Shown here: one piece after another, positions 20,778-34,175 of the stretch
How positions within the stretch are numbered: the first letter of the stretch is position 1
How the letters are laid out: each line of letters starts with the position of its first letter
Origin: Liolophura sinensis
Lineage: Eukaryota; Mollusca; Polyplacophora; Chitonida; Chitonidae
Reading direction: 5' to 3'
Assembly: GCF_032854445.1 (NCBI RefSeq)
Contig: NC_088300.1
Coordinates: 30,733,608 to 30,797,607 of the forward strand
Length of the DNA stretch: 64,000 bases
The notes under the pieces: model-generated
What the model saw: the letters and a program-made list of their open reading frames with translations, nothing else
Told to the model about the DNA's origin: nothing
Database searches by the model: none
Made by a program: the position numbers and the translations under genes

Positions 20778-23700
20778 TCAGCATGATATCCTGTAACTGT
20801 ACAGAGTATTGTAGTACTCCATGTTGTCATGAATGGCTTGTTCTGCAGCTTCTGACAACTTCGGGTCTTCCTTTGGGCTGGTGGCCTGAGGCTTCAGAAA
20901 ACCTGTTGTCTCGTTGAGCACCTCCTGCCACCCAGGGAATGCTTCCTCCAGGTCTGACATACCCCCACGGTCCCACTTCAGCATCTTCTCAGAGAATGTT
21001 AGACCAGTCTTCATGCAGTACTTTTTAAGCATGCGATCTGCAACAAATATTCAGCTAGTATAGTAAACTCATTATTGATAACAGGGCGTTGCGTGCTCGC
21101 CCTAGCGTATTTATTCATTTCTTTATTTGATCGGTGTTTATATGTCATACTCAAGATTATTTCACTTATACGATGGCAGCCAGCATTATGGTGGAAAAAA
21201 CCGGGCAGAGCCCAGGGGGAACCCTCTAGCCTTAGAAAGATTATGGATGATGTACACAAAATGTGTGTACAACCAAAAATGGCTAACCATTTAGTTTGTC
21301 TTTCCTCTGACCTAAAAATTTGTTCAAAGACTGTATATTTGCTGGTAAATTAAAATGTCATGAAATATTGGTGCTGGTAAAAAGTAAAAGTTTTCTAAGT
21401 TTTAATAAAATACTCACAAACACACAAAATGAAAATTTTAGTCAAGGAAAATTTTTAGGTTATTTATGGTATTTATTTAATTGGTTATAAACATCTTTCT
21501 AAGATCAATATAAAACTCAAACAGGAAACATGATAAATGAGTAATTTGGTCAAGGACAAAATTTCACATCATTTATACAATTGGTTTCATTGCTTATCAA
21601 TGATCAACAAAATGCTCAGAAACAACCAAAATTAGCCTCTTAGTCATGGATGAAATTTTAGGTCATTTGCAGTATTTGGTTTCATTGGCTATTTTAAACA
21701 CCTGTCTAGGACGTATCAAATGCTCAGAAAAAGGTAAAGTGGGCATCTTAGTCATGGATGAAATTTTAGGTCATTTGCAGTATTTGGTTTCACTGGCTAT
21801 TTTATACAACCTGTCTAGGACCTATCAAATGCTCAGAAAAAGGTAAAGTGGGCATCTTAGTCATGGATGAAATTTTAGGTCATTTGCAGTATTGGTTTCA
21901 CTGGCTATTTTAAACACCTGTCTAGGACCCATAAAATGCTCAGAAAAAGGTAAAGTGGGCATCTTAGTCATGGGTGAAATTTTAGGTCATTTGCAGTATT
22001 TGGTTTCACTGGCTATTTTATACACCTGCCTAGGACCTATAAAATGCTCATAAAAAGGTAAAGTGGGCATCTTAGTCATGGATGAAATTTTAGGTCATTT
22101 GCAGTATTGGTTTCACTGGCTATTTTAAACACCTGCCTAGGACCTATAAAATGCTCAGAAAAAGGTAAAGTGGGCATCATAGTCATGGATGAAATTTTAG
22201 GTCATTTGCAGTATTTGGTTTCACTGGCTATTTTATACACCTGTCTAGGACCCATAAAATGCTCAGAAAATGGTAAAGTGGGCATCTAAGTCATGGATAA
22301 AATTTTTATTCATTTGCAGTATTAATCTTATTGGGTATTTAAACATTATACTAAAGAATAGTCCAGTACATAGTACATACCAACACCATTGCCACAACCT
22401 TCATACAGCATGATACCCATATTTGCAGTTACTGTTCCTTTTTTTTTTTTTGTTGACTTACCTGGATTTTCAAGAAGGTCATCAGCATCTATCACTAAAG
22501 GTGTTTCCCCAGTCTGCCCCTTAATCGTGAAGAATAAGTCGTGTAAAGATTTGAACTCTGCTTGAGCCGGATCAAAATAATTAAAACCTGGAATACAAAG
22601 TGAAACAGTTTATCAGGCAGCAGTTCAATATTCTCTACAAAACCTGATAAAATGCATCAAAATAGCTTCATGGAGTCAGCCCAGCAGCAAAACTATCTTA
22701 ACACTTCATTCAAAGAGCCTCGCTACAAAAGGGCTCAAGGCTTATAAGGAGCAGGATGTAGCTCTGTGGCTCGCATGCAGGTGAGGTGTGGAGTCAAATC
22801 CAGTTTTATAAGGAAATGTCTAACAGTATGTTTCCCGCCCTCTATGTTGAAAGGGTCTTTTTGATTCCGCAGGCAGAGGCGTTTGCGCAGTCTGACGTTT
22901 GTCTTCCATCAACCATTTACATTAAGTCTGTCAATATGGAACTTTTCGTGAGTCTAAAGTCTTGACTGGTGCGTGCTCCAGATCCAGAAATTTCCACAAG
23001 TCCTGCGAGTGCCACTGTCCTGGAACTTATGTACTCACCCTTTGTGGAATCATTGAGTGAGGCCTTGTAGAGGGAGGCCACTGTTTTACGGGGGTGACGA
23101 ATCAGGAAGGTGTGCACATACCCCTCAGGTAACACCTCGTTAAGTCTATCCATCTGGTTGCTCAGGAAATAGGCCATATCCTTGGCAAAGATAACAGAAA
23201 ATTCTGAAATAAACACAGCACACACAACTTTCAGAGACAAACACAGCATATTTGTTTTTGGTCCTTCAAACCCGTGAACCCGGAGTTTCTGGGAGCTTAA
23301 CACCCATAAACCCCTGATAATTGGACTCCAGAGCCAAAAAAAACACATCCTCCCCTCCCCTATGGATTTTCAATTGCAACAAGACTTCCCAGTGGTTGTA
23401 TTAATGTTTTTGTGCACAAATTTCTTTAACCAACTCCAACAGTATTTTAAAACACTATCTTTTTGAGTTACCATATATTCATACACCTGTTGTTTGCATG
23501 CCCATGTAAATATACATATCATTTAAATGTGAAACAAATCACAAGGAAATGTTCAAAACTTGACAAAATGGCTGAAAGGCAAGTCCTTCTTCCATTTCAT
23601 TAATAAGTAATACCTCTCCATCATGCTGTATTTTCCAAGACTAAGAGGCCAAACAAAGAATAATCTCTAGCCAGCCTGTGGCTACAAAGCCAAACTAAGT

Positions 23701-26700
23701 ATTTCAATGCATATTAAGATGACAGTGCAAATATTGTGTGACATGCATTAAATTTGCACTTGTGAGTAGCTATTTGCGCAAGCGTGTGACAAACAATTAA
23801 AAATGATTTTATTAAAAAATTAGTGAAATATCCCATAAACAAAATCGGAAATTTTGAAACACACAGGTTTCCAAATAGGCACTTGCAAATTTCAGAAGAC
23901 AACAAACACAAACAATAGAATCTTGTTTCTGAGTGCAGCACTGGCCTTGTCCGCGATCAAATACTGGCTGCTCTCTGCAATTTCATGCCTCAACATGAGC
24001 AAATATATTTTTGACAGAGCCATCTGTGAACAAAACAAAACCGGGTTGGCCACATACTTACAGCTTTACGATCAACCACTTCAACTCTGTGTCAAGACTC
24101 CCTGAAACATGGCGCTCATGCCAGCAAGCTGCTCTGTAATATTGAATTGTGTGACACCATGGGTTGAGTGGGTTAATAAGGGGTGAAGTTTCTAATCACA
24201 GTTGTGCTGAGGAGACATCCGATAACCAAGGTTTCCTCCATCTGGGCAGGACAGTACATAAATACACTGCATGCTGTGTCCCAATGGCAGGAATGAATGT
24301 TTTGTTCATATTTAACCATAAATCCAAAATTATAGCCAAAAAAAAAACACAAAAAAAAGGAAAAGAAAAAAAATAATAAACTAATGAAATTGGGCTTTAT
24401 AAGTCCTCTACTGCATGTTTGTAAAAGCCGATACATTTGTAGAACACAAAATTACATGTAACCGCCTCCAGTGCAGGTTCTCACAGTCTTAAATTGAATG
24501 GTAAATTACTGATGTGCCAGTGTGACACTGCACATAACATCAGACTAACACAGCCTTGAACACGCACCCACCCACACACACACATACATGTACATACATA
24601 GAATATTAGTTTTCATAATTTGCCCAATCCAACACCTGTTGTTAGCAGTCTAAAATAGGCGTCGCCCTTTAACCTTGAAACCATCTCCTTTGAAAATGTG
24701 CAGGTAAAATTTCACCATTACCAATTTCCAGCAAACACTCTCAAAATGACACAATACATTTCGGTTCAGGCTTCACAGAGTGAAACTAAATACCTGGGAC
24801 TTACAGTGCATATTTTTCCACAGGTGCAAAAAATTTTCTCACTTATCCCAGAGACGAAATTTGCCATCCAAAACCCATTTCTGATTCCAAATGAAGAAAA
24901 TTCTATAAAACACTTCCATCTTCCCTAATTTTTTCCCAAATACAACAAAATAAAAGTACGTTTTTAATGAATCACAAATTTATCAACATAACTGCCCTTC
25001 CATTACCCATCCATGAAGCTGTTCCAACAATTAAATACAACATCTATTCCAGTGAGCAATCAGACAGAATATGTTACCAGTGTAGTTATTTTCAAGAGAT
25101 TTCTGAATGTCTTTGAAGGACAAGTTCGGTTTCACAGGGTTGCTGTTGTATCTTTGGCTGACACGCTCCTCGCCATGGTAGTACGCATTGGAAAATGGTT
25201 CCATAACAGTCTGAAAATATAACATGGGGAGTGGTCAGAAAATTTATTTTTTTACTTATTTGGTTGTTATACTGAAAACTTTTTCACTTACATGGGGGTA
25301 GTAAATGTCGTGGATGGAAGAGACCGACCTTTGCTAAGTACGTGACATCCCTCCTGCTTTAAAGCCAAACCAGACAGAGCCGGGTTTGAACTGACAAGCT
25401 CACTGGTGACAGAGCTGATACATCGTAATTGTCAAGACTGATATATACCAATACAGAGGCATGTGACAGCACTGGTTTTAAAATGCTTCTCTTTGACTAC
25501 TACTGACATTTCTGGTACTCTCTTACCTCAACCTTTTTAGCATATGAAAGAACAACTTTCAGTACAATTTAAGCACACTTTTATTTTGATTCGAGACAAA
25601 GCTACACTGGTGGGATTGACCAATCTTTGGGCTTCGCAGAAACTAATTTTATCAATCTGAACAAAATAATGCCTCTAGAATATGCTTGAATAAATACCTT
25701 GCTAACATGCAAAAAGGTTGGAGAATTACAATATATACCTTTTTATTCAGATCAAATCAAACGAATTTCACCAAAACCTGTATTTGGCTCAATTCTACCA
25801 CAAACACTCATTAAAGTCAAAATTACAGCTAGAGTACATTATCTTGATCATACATATTAATCCAAGAGTGCACAACATGCATCTGCAAAACTAAAGATTC
25901 CATTCTATGCGTTATGAATGCATTCAGATAAAATTCCTTACAAGTTGTTTGCTTTTCATTTTTCATACGTGGTTTAGGCTGGGCTTTTTATAACAAAATA
26001 CAAAAAAGGATCACAGCTTTCTTATTGGAGCATAAAAATAGTTGAAGATCACAGGGAATTGTTTTAAATTTATTTCTTTGCTTAATATGTGTTTTTTGCA
26101 TCTTTCACCTTTTCAGCCTCGATAGCACTTTTTAGTGGAACTCATACATACAATCTGTACGAAACTGATACCAAAATGATTTGTTTGTGTCACTTAAGAT
26201 ACAAGTTCTGTAAAACTATGCAAAATATTTCCTTACACTACATAGTTTTCTCAGAGTGCTTCAAATCATTGGTCGCAGTGGTAGTTGAAGAGGTCAAATA
26301 ATTAGGGTATATGACAACAGCCAGCATTATGGTGGGATGAAACCAGGCAGAGCCCGTGGGGAAACCCATGGCCACCTTTAGGTTACAGTACCCTTCTGCT
26401 AAAACAAAGATCACATTTTCAATGTCATACCCGCAGTCTCCTCTATTATCACCATGTACTAATGGGCTGTGTTGGAAAAGCAAGTTACCTGTCCAGCAGT
26501 TTACTAGTACTGGTATTAAGAATGTTCCCTACAAAACAATTTATCCATTCATATTCATTCTACATGAAATGGAACCTGTTTATTAACAGATGTTCACGTG
26601 ATATCTGTACTTAGAATGTACAGTGCCCAGCCAATCTGTAGTCCTGATGTCAAGTCCAGTATAAAAAAGCCACAGTGACTTAAACACGACCTTAGCACCT

Positions 26701-28008
26701 AAACCAGGTCCCCTAATCCTGTATATCCTAATTTCTAGCTTCCTTGTACAGTGTGGGTCTAGATAATTGTTTTCATTCTCAATGTTCACATTACTCGGTA
26801 CCCTAATTCTTCTAATTTTTGAGACATCTGGTGTGCTCTTTTAAGCCATTATATATGTAATATTTATTTTATGTAGCAGGAATATTTATTTTCTTTTTTT
26901 TTTTTTCACATGGTTAGTTCATCTAATGAACATATTCATATATTTTCACAAAAACTGAGAGAGAATCCTAACAATTAGAAGATACTGCATTTCAGGCTGT
27001 TTAGCACGATGCTATCCACAACTTAGTCACAGTAAAACTGCAACTATAGTTAAGTATAATGCATAGCCTTATATACATATATTTGTTTTGTAACTGCCAC
27101 CTTCAGAAAGTTGTAATACATGTAAATATTTCCGTGTACAGCAGTGCAGTATTTTAGACTGTATTTATGTCCGCCTAATGTTTAAAAACTATGGATATCA
27201 GATTTTTAAAACAATGACAAAAAAGGAATACTTTCACAAAAGACTAAATCTAGCCAAAGAGCGAGGCACCGTAAGCGATAAATAATTGGAACTGACCACT
27301 ATCTATATAAGACCATAACTGTCTAGAGAACTGTGGGATGGAACAAGACAATGTACCAGTAATAAGTATGTATGGTAAGATGGAGAAAACCCGAAAAAAT
27401 AAAAAAAAACCACAAACACACACACAAACAAAGTATATACTAACGTATATATATATATATATATATAATATATATATATATAGCATATGCAGTGGAAAAA
27501 AACAAACAACACATCAGCCTATACTTTGAAAGTCTGTGTCTAAAACCAATAAAGCTGACATCAGACAGAAGTCGACTAAAGTCGTTTCATTCGTGTGAAA
27601 TTACAAGTTAGCTAATTAAGCACTTAGCAACAGATTTTGTTGAGGGAGTGAGACACTCAAGGCAGAATAGCTTAAGTAGGCAGTTGAGATTCAGTCACGT
27701 CCATACATTACAGATAATTAACAGGTGTGTTTTTAATCAAAACAAAAATATACCTAAAATGTATAAAATGGGGTGCATGGAATCCTACTTAAACACATTT
27801 GCATCCTTCAGTAGTTGGTCAAACGATCTGAAAGACATGGGTGGAAAGTGAAGGACAATACAAAAAAAAAAACCTGTTCAATCCTATTTAATGCAAATGT
27901 GGAAGTATCCTTACCTTGGAATTTCCTGTTGGGGAAATGGCTTTGGAAAATGCCGTTGAACAGCTTCGTGGAACAACACCACAACATGATTTTCACTTGG
28001 TTGTTCAT
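20778..28008 (-). CDS. P-loop sulfotransferase-like protein, copy B (5 exons; frameshift in exon 1)
   Basis: Exons on the minus strand: 28008-27915, 25210-25078, 23203-23039, 22587-22462 and 21037-20778 (stop TGA). All internal junctions are AG/GT and phases match (0,1,1,1), giving about 258 residues. Exon 1 reads MNNQVKIMLW, then in the next frame VPRSCSTAFSKAIS, the PAPS 5'-phosphosulfate loop. A one-base excess (TGTTGTT) separates the two frames, so this is either a sequencing error or a real frameshift. Exon 2 begins TVMEPFSNAYY; exon 3 has the 3'-phosphate loop FLIRHPRKTVASLYK; exon 4 has YFDPAQAEFKSLHDLF and VIDADDLLENP; exon 5 has KKYCMKTGLTF and MLKWDRGG. These are hallmarks of a cytosolic-type sulfotransferase fold family common in marine invertebrates, whose substrate is unknown. 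Intron 4 (21038-22461) holds a 108-bp minisatellite and a partial SINE (21107-21230); introns 1 and 3 hold SINE relics. Functional status is uncertain because of exon 1. Confidence 0.8.
21107..21230 (-). repeat. tRNA-derived SINE (family 1), partial, in copy B intron 4
   Basis: TTTATTTGATCGGTGTTTAT on the left, then the body with CAGCATTATGGTGG. It lacks the head. Confidence 0.7.
21540..22330. repeat. 108-bp minisatellite, about 7 units, in copy B intron 4
   Basis: The phrase TAGTCATGGATGAAATTTTA recurs at 21641, 21749, 21858, 21965, 22073, 22180 and about 22288 (107-109 bp apart). The outer units are more diverged. Short plus-strand frames over it are by-products. Confidence 0.92.
22755..22810 (+). 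repeat. tRNA-like relic in copy B intron 3
   Basis: TAGCTCTGTGGCTCGCATGC followed by GGAGTCAAATCC looks like degenerate A and B boxes. No cloverleaf or SINE body was evident. Confidence 0.3.
25244..25440 (-). repeat. SINE-like relic (family 3) in copy B intron 1
   Basis: A TTTACTTATTTGGTTGTTA tail phrase, then a body ending at a B-box-like CCGGGTTTGAACTGACAAGC. Related pieces lie at 9597 and 41525. Confidence 0.5.
26300..26390 (-). repeat. tRNA-derived SINE (family 1) fragment in copy B intron 1
   Basis: Contains CAGCATTATGGTGGGATGAA and the CAGAGCCCGTGGGGAAACCC phrase only. Confidence 0.65.
27449..27482. repeat. (TA)n microsatellite
   Basis: Two TA runs with one interruption in copy B intron 1. 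They give spurious Ile-Tyr frames on both strands. Confidence 0.9.
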
Positions 28009-28149
28009 CTTGAAAGATGGATCTGATTCCAGATAAATAAAACTGAAATCTGGGTAGCAGCTTGTTGCTGATATTATCAGTGACGCTTGTCGTGCTAGAC
28101 TGTCATTGGTTCCTGTCGTTTAGCTCACCTTATATAAAAACTACCTGGT

Positions 28150-28730
28150 AAAAGAGCGCAGGGTCGGAAACGGACCGGACCTGGAGCCTAGTCATGTGAC
28201 CCCGGGCTTGTTGACAAACTGGTCGATCACGTGATTTAATCCCATTCTCCTTTAATATACCAACAGTCCGCACTAAACAACCATAAATATGTGTGTGTAG
28301 AGACACAACATGTCATACATGGGATTATTTCTGAATAATTTAGGGTGTATTTTGGTGGGTGGGCATTGCGGAGGGGCAGTGAAGTGGGGTTTGGGGGTTG
28401 GGAGGAGGTCATGAAAGGAAGACAAGACGGCACTTGCCTGTATACATAGGCGTACACGTACAGATTTGTAAGTAGGCCCATTGGCTTACCTACTCACGAT
28501 GGTGGACTTGGCGAAATAGTGGAATTTTCCACATCGCATTCATTGACCTACTTCTCTTACTAGCCCGAGAGAACTTGGACAATCTCATCAATTGTAATAT
28601 ATCAATGACGCAATTTCTAGCAAAAAAGTACCAGCAACAATGTTTGGTAGAGACTCAGTATATGAATAAGGTGAAGCCATGAGGGTATATATAGAAGGAG
28701 GAACAACTCATATATGCTGCATATGTACCT
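28150..28730. other. upstream of copy B; no gene seen
   Basis: This lies between the first exon of copy B and the SINE at the duplication junction. A TATATAA-type motif (plus-strand tatataaaaa at 28131-28140) sits about 125 bases upstream of the copy B ATG and could serve as a TATA box; this is weak evidence alone. A purine-rich stretch (28340-28430) is low complexity. Confidence 0.35.
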
Positions 28731-28889
28731 CCACGGCCGTACGTGGAATGGACAGCAACCTGCGGATGGTCGTTGGTTTCCCACGGGCTGTGCCCGGTTT
28801 TCACCCACCATAATGCTAGCCGTCGTCGAATAAGTGAAATATTCTTGAGCACTGCGTAAAAGACCAATCCAAAAAATAAATACATATGT
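28731..28889 (+). repeat. tRNA-derived SINE (family 1), plus orientation, at block junction
   Basis: The reverse-complement body, from ACGGCCGTACGTGG through TAAGTGAAATATTCTTGAGC to AAAAAATAAATA. Its tail points to the left end of the right duplication block. The junction sequence plus this SINE appears inverted at 3472-3810. Confidence 0.8.
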
Positions 28890-30600
28890 ACCTCCATGGT
28901 TTCACCTTGCTAATATATGGGGGCCTACTGAGTTTCTACCAAACACTATTGCCTGCATATTTTTGTTTTGTTACGACCTTTTCCCACAGGAGTTTAAAAA
29001 AATCCGGTAAATTACATTGTTAATATATTATTAAGACTTAATAAATCCAGTGCACGAGTAAATCAAACAACCTTATTTTCAACCTTATTTTCAGTCATGC
29101 TCTGTTTGCCCGAAATGGTTATTCAACGTTCTGGGAAGTTACCCATTGGATCATAGCGGGGTTGGGTTTGTTGAAAGGGATGGGGGGTGGGGGTGGGGAG
29201 GATATATTGGAGGGAGAGGGGTCTACCTTGTGTAAAATTTATGCGTCCATGTTTTTATATGATAGAGGATTAACTTGATTCTTAGTTCTCATATCGAGCT
29301 GGCCGAGCACGAACGTGAATTGGATGTGCATATAGTATATGCATGTCTCAATATGGCCTATAGACGTGAAATCGATCAGACTGCACATCCAGATGTTAGG
29401 CATATATCCTATGAATAGCAATCAATGTTCATTTGTAGGGGTTTTCCTATTAAAAGCAATACGTATGCATGCAAGGGAAACGTCATAACAGTTATATGCA
29501 ATGATTGATAGGCGCCAATTATACGCAAGGTTTTCAGTATATAGGCTACAATCTAGAAAAGCAATGTGTACCGTTTTGTATACATTTGTTTGTGCAACCC
29601 GCGATGTAAACAAGATGTGTATCACAAGTTCACAATTTGGTACACACCGAATGTGTATTTAGGCCCACATGAGGATGAGGTATGTAAGGTATAGATTAAT
29701 GTTCCGGTGAAAATTTGTTACGTTTCCTGTCTGCCTGTGGCCACATCTTGTGTACACAGCTGCTTTTAGTGAGCGGGCATATTAGGAGATTGACAGCTCC
29801 AGATTAAAGTGGTGATACCAGGATGTAGAAATTAAGACGATTTTTAGTTTTCTTTGTTTTTTCCTATACCTCATCTCCATATCACCTTTTTTAACGAGCT
29901 TAGGGCTATATAGACGTTCCAGACTGTCCCGGGATTGTGTGTGCAATCCTATCCTGTGATATGTGTTGCACGATCTTCAGATATTCTCCTACGATTAGTT
30001 TCACACAACTGTACACAAAAACGCCCATGCCACCCCCATCGAATGGGTTCGAATATATTAATAGTACAGTCACTTTGCTGGAACTCAGAGAAGGCTGTCG
30101 TTTTTAAGTACAAATTTATGTTCACTCTGCACAATTACGATTTTTCAAAGAAACCATGGATTTTATTTAATAGTGAAACAATTTGCAACGTTGTAAGGAG
30201 CACCAAATTTGCTATACATGTACTCAAACAGTGTTTTGTCTGGAAAGACCATGTCTTATATAACGGGTGGTATAATTAAATAAACCTGCATCTTATAAGC
30301 CTGAACGAATAAATCAGCTCCCATTTGCAGGCTTTGCAGTCAGTCATACAAGCTGTAGTGCGTGTCGACCTGTGTACAGGTGCCACTTATCATCAGCTCA
30401 GGGTCAGACAGATCTGCGTGACACTGGACTAAAGGTTATAGGTGTTGTGACAAAAGTTTATGACCTGTGTATTTAACCGCCTAAAACTGGTCCTCACAAT
30501 CCACATCGGGCCAATAGGCACCTGCTCACAGGAAATCGGATGACAGAAGATATATACATGTATATATTACTTAGCCTCTTTTCTTAATTACCTGAATGCT

Positions 30601-30846
30601 TATATTTTTTGATTTGATTAGTGTTTTACCCTGTGATCAAGAATATTTCACTTATACGACGGCGGCCAGCTCTAAGATGGGAGGAAACCGAGCAGAGCCT
30701 GAGGGAAACCTACGACCATCAGTAGGTTGCTGGCAGATCTCCCCACGTACGGCCGGAGAGGAAACCAGCATGAGTTGGACTTGTGACCACATTGTTGGGG
30801 GTCATTAGGCTGCGCTAGTGCGCTAACCAACTGAGCCACGGAGGCC
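30601..30846 (-). repeat. tRNA-derived SINE (family 1), near full length
   Basis: Orthologous by position to 2107-2352. The minus-strand head GGGCCTCCGTGGCTCAGTTG with a complete A box is better preserved than in the left copy. Confidence 0.85.
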
Positions 30847-31033
30847 CTTGGATAATTATATGATATAATTCAGTTTGAATGGTTTAAAATGAAGCACTGT
30901 AAATCATGGTGTTATTACAGATACATTCGTAAACCAATCGCGTCGACCATATAATGGACGTTACATTACATGAAACATCCAAGACAATTTTCCTTAACGA
31001 CATTCAACATACAAACCATGAAAGAAGTATATA

Positions 31034-32129
31034 TGTGAGGCCCCATATACATGTGCAATCTCACCTCAGTGAAGTAATCATCTTTTGTAACATTTTTTTT
31101 GTTAACTATGACTGTGGCACAATTTTCTGTTAGTATATTTTATAACCTGTAATGAATAACATAAGGAATGAGTGTTCGTGTGTTTGGGACAGCGTGACTT
31201 CAGACGCAAAGGATTGTGGGATCGCGCACTCATTTACCATCCTTGAGACGATCGCCACGTTTTGATTATGTCCTAGCCAAATTCCCTTTTTATTCTTCTT
31301 CAGGTATATAATCATGCAGATTCCTTTAGCCATATGATAATTGTTGAATGCATAGTTACCTGTATAGTTATGCGGAATGAGCACATTGTTGTGCATTAGT
31401 AGATTAGTTTACAAAGTAGTTGTCTGTCGGTCACATTCAGACGTCGTTGTTGTTTCCATTTAACTAACATTACGTAATGTTACGTTTCGTGTTCGCTAGA
31501 TTTCTGATTGAAATAACAGTAGTTTTAATTCAATATATTTAACGATAACTGTGTCTTTTAATGTTTTGTAACTCCAGTAAAGCTAGATAGAAAGCCTGAG
31601 TGGCTAGAGGAATATTTCCTTACGTATTTCTTGGTAGAAATCCACGAATGTGTGCGATGTTAAAAGGATGTAAACAAGGGGGATAACTCCTAATGGAATA
31701 CGCTCAACAGGGGCAACTACTTTTGCTGGAATAATGGAAATAAGGGGCTTAACTCTAAATGTCAAAAGATAATGTGTGTCTGGAAAGTGTAATATATTGT
31801 AACTGTCTTTATTTTTGTTCCAAAACTGTATAGGGGTTTTGCAGAGTTAACAATTGCATAAGTATATATAGATTTATTTCATTTAGTTCATATTTGTGTA
31901 AAGCAGACTCATGTCACAATTCATTTAAACACATTGTATTACTTTATTTCACTTAATTTACAGTGTTCCATGAAAATTAATTATGATTTGTTGTTATTTA
32001 AATCGCGCACTCATTTGCCATCCTTGAGACGATCGCCACGTTTTGATTATGTCCTAACGAAATTCCCTTTTTATTCTTCAGAATAAAGCCATGTGAACGT
32101 TATACAGTGCGTCATCTGGGTCTTTTACA
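31034..32129 (+). mobile_element. solo LTR of an LTR retrotransposon
   Basis: A 1,096-bp insert starting TGTGAGG and ending TTTTACA (TG...CA), flanked by the 4-bp direct repeat TATA at 31030-31033 and 32130-32133. The left block has the empty site AAGTATATAAG at about 2526-2536. AATAAA lies at 32083, about 45 bases before the 3' end, as expected of an LTR polyadenylation signal in plus orientation. It has no coding frame. A stretch of about 84 bp (31221-31304) is repeated inside it at 32002-32081. The superfamily cannot be decided from the LTR alone. Confidence 0.75.
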
Positions 32130-32577
32130 TATAAGTTGAAAATACGTAAAGTATAAGATGTCAGGATGGAATCACGTAAAGAGAAGAAATAAATTTAACA
32201 CTTTATAATGATACACGAATAAAAGCATTCGTACTTCTGGATGCGAACTCTGAAGATCGCCAAAAACCTTCAATTTATGGAACACCTATGTTGTATGAAC
32301 ACAAACTTGTGTTCTTTCCAACAAAAGTGTTGTCATATATGAACTGTTCTATTTGTGTTGAATTAACACATGGTCTTGTGTTGAAAGAAATGAGCACAAC
32401 ATTTGTTGGATGTTATACACAATGTGGTATTGCATAAATTTTTTTTATGCAATACCATATTTTAGTTCAACACAAGACTGTGTTTTATTATTTTGTTAAA
32501 TGTGTGTTTCACATTTATTTAACGTGTGTGTGTGTTGGGGGTAACCATTACAGCGTGTGTTGAATGAAATGTTTTTT

Positions 32578-32732
32578 CGTGCGTGGTTCATAGGTATAAA
32601 TCAGGACACCCAACTTTGTTTCCAGATCATCAAGCTATAAAGGATGTGTGTATATAGGCCCATGCAGGGTGATGCTTGCCGAGCATGCCGAGCCCGTGTG
32701 GAAAATAACTGTAGTGGAAATATTACATTCTT

Positions 32733-32785
<53 letters not shown>

Positions 32786-32948
32786 CTTGTTTTCGTGCGT
32801 GGTTCATAGATATAAATCAGGACACCCGACTTGGTTTCCAGATCACTAAGCTATAAAGGATGTGTGTATATAGGTCTATGCACGGTGATGCTTGCCGAGC
32901 ATGCCGAGCCCGTGTGGAAAATAACTGTAGTGGAAATATTACATTCTT

Positions 32949-33001
<53 letters not shown>

Positions 33002-33225
33002 CTTGTTTTCGTGCGTGGTTCATAGATATAAATCAGGACACCCGACTTGGTTTCCAGATCACTAAGCTATAAAGGATGTGTGTATATAGGCCCATGCAGG
33101 GTGATGCTTGCCGAGCATGTCAAACCCATTCAGGAGACTTCAGCCCGTGTGCAAAGTAACTGTAGTGGAAATATTACATTCTTTGTGCATATATATATAT
33201 ACAGCTTGTTTATCTTATCAGATAA
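32578..33225. repeat. 216-bp unit in three tandem copies
   Basis: GCGTGGTTCATA recurs at 32581, 32797 and 33013, exactly 216 apart. Each unit ends in a (TA)n run (32741-32784, 32957-33001, and a short one near 33190). The left block has a single unit (about 2985-3195). Confidence 0.92.
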
Positions 33226-33397
33226 CATGTTCAAGGTAAGGCCATGGTACAAGACATTTGACCAGCTGTTAACTTGGCACAAGCCTATATACATATGCCT
33301 TTACATGCACGGTATTTATGTATTGTGAATTGTGTGTGCCAAATGTGTATGTCTATATTTAGTTCATATATAAAGCTCTGTATATATATATATATAT

Positions 33398-33600
33398 ATG
33401 ATTGGTATTTAACGCCATATTCAAGAATATTTCACTAATATAGACGGCCGCCAGCATTACAGTTTGAGGAAACCCGGTCAGAGCCCGGGGGAAACTCGCG
33501 ACCGTCCGCAAGTTACTGTGAACCTTTCCACGTGCGGCCAGAGAAGAAGCCAACATGAACGTGACTTGAACTCACAATGACCACATTGGTGAGAGGCTTC
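33398..33600 (-). repeat. tRNA-derived SINE (family 1), partial
   Basis: GATTGGTATTTAACGCCAT on the left and a body to GTGAGAGGCTTC. It is related to the SINE at about 3594-3810 in the left block. Confidence 0.75.
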
Positions 33601-33928
33601 ACAGTGGTTTCGTGGCGGGGTGTTTTCGTCATCAGCAAGATTACTGGAACTTTTCAAGACAGATACATACATGTGGATGGAAATTAAATGGAGAAAGTCG
33701 TTTCAAAGTTATATGATGCATTCAGTTACTTCCTGTATCGTTCTAATGATTCATCTACGATGATGTCACAAACCGATACAAATACAGTCAATTGGTTTCG
33801 AAATCCACTATGCCTTCGACACGAAAGCTTTATTGTATATAGATAGGGCGTTTGGTGATAAGTGTTCACGATCGTTCAAGACCCCATGTCTTCCACCAGT
33901 ATGGCATGCAAGTTTGTAGGTCTCACGT

Positions 33929-34175
33929 TATTTATTTATTTATTTAATTGGTGTTTTACGCCGTACTCAAAAATATTTCACTTATACGACGGCAACCAAC
34001 ATTATTGTGGGAGGGAACCCACGACCATGCACAGGTTACTGGTATACCTTCCCACGTACGGCCGGAGAGGAAGCCAGCATGAGCTGGACTTGAACTCACA
34101 GCGACCGCATTGGTGAGAGGCTCCTGGGTCATTATGCTGCACTAACAGCGCAAACCAAATGAGCCACGGGGGCCC
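33929..34175 (-). repeat. tRNA-derived SINE (family 1), near full length
   Basis: Positional counterpart of 4849-5112. The minus-strand head GGGGCCCCCGTGGCTCATTT is followed by a B-box-like GTGAGTTCAAGTCC. Confidence 0.85.

Noticed and set aside
27915-28008. Exon 1 of copy B read entirely in the ATG frame (MLWCCSTKLFNGIF)
   Set aside because: The adjacent frame gives the family P-loop VPRSCSTAFSKAIS and joins exon 2 in phase 0, while the ATG frame does not; a one-base shift is more likely.
31221-32081. The two 84-bp repeats taken as a pair of short LTRs (TRIM element)
   Set aside because: Comparison with the empty site puts the insertion ends at 31034 and 32129, outside these repeats, so they are internal.
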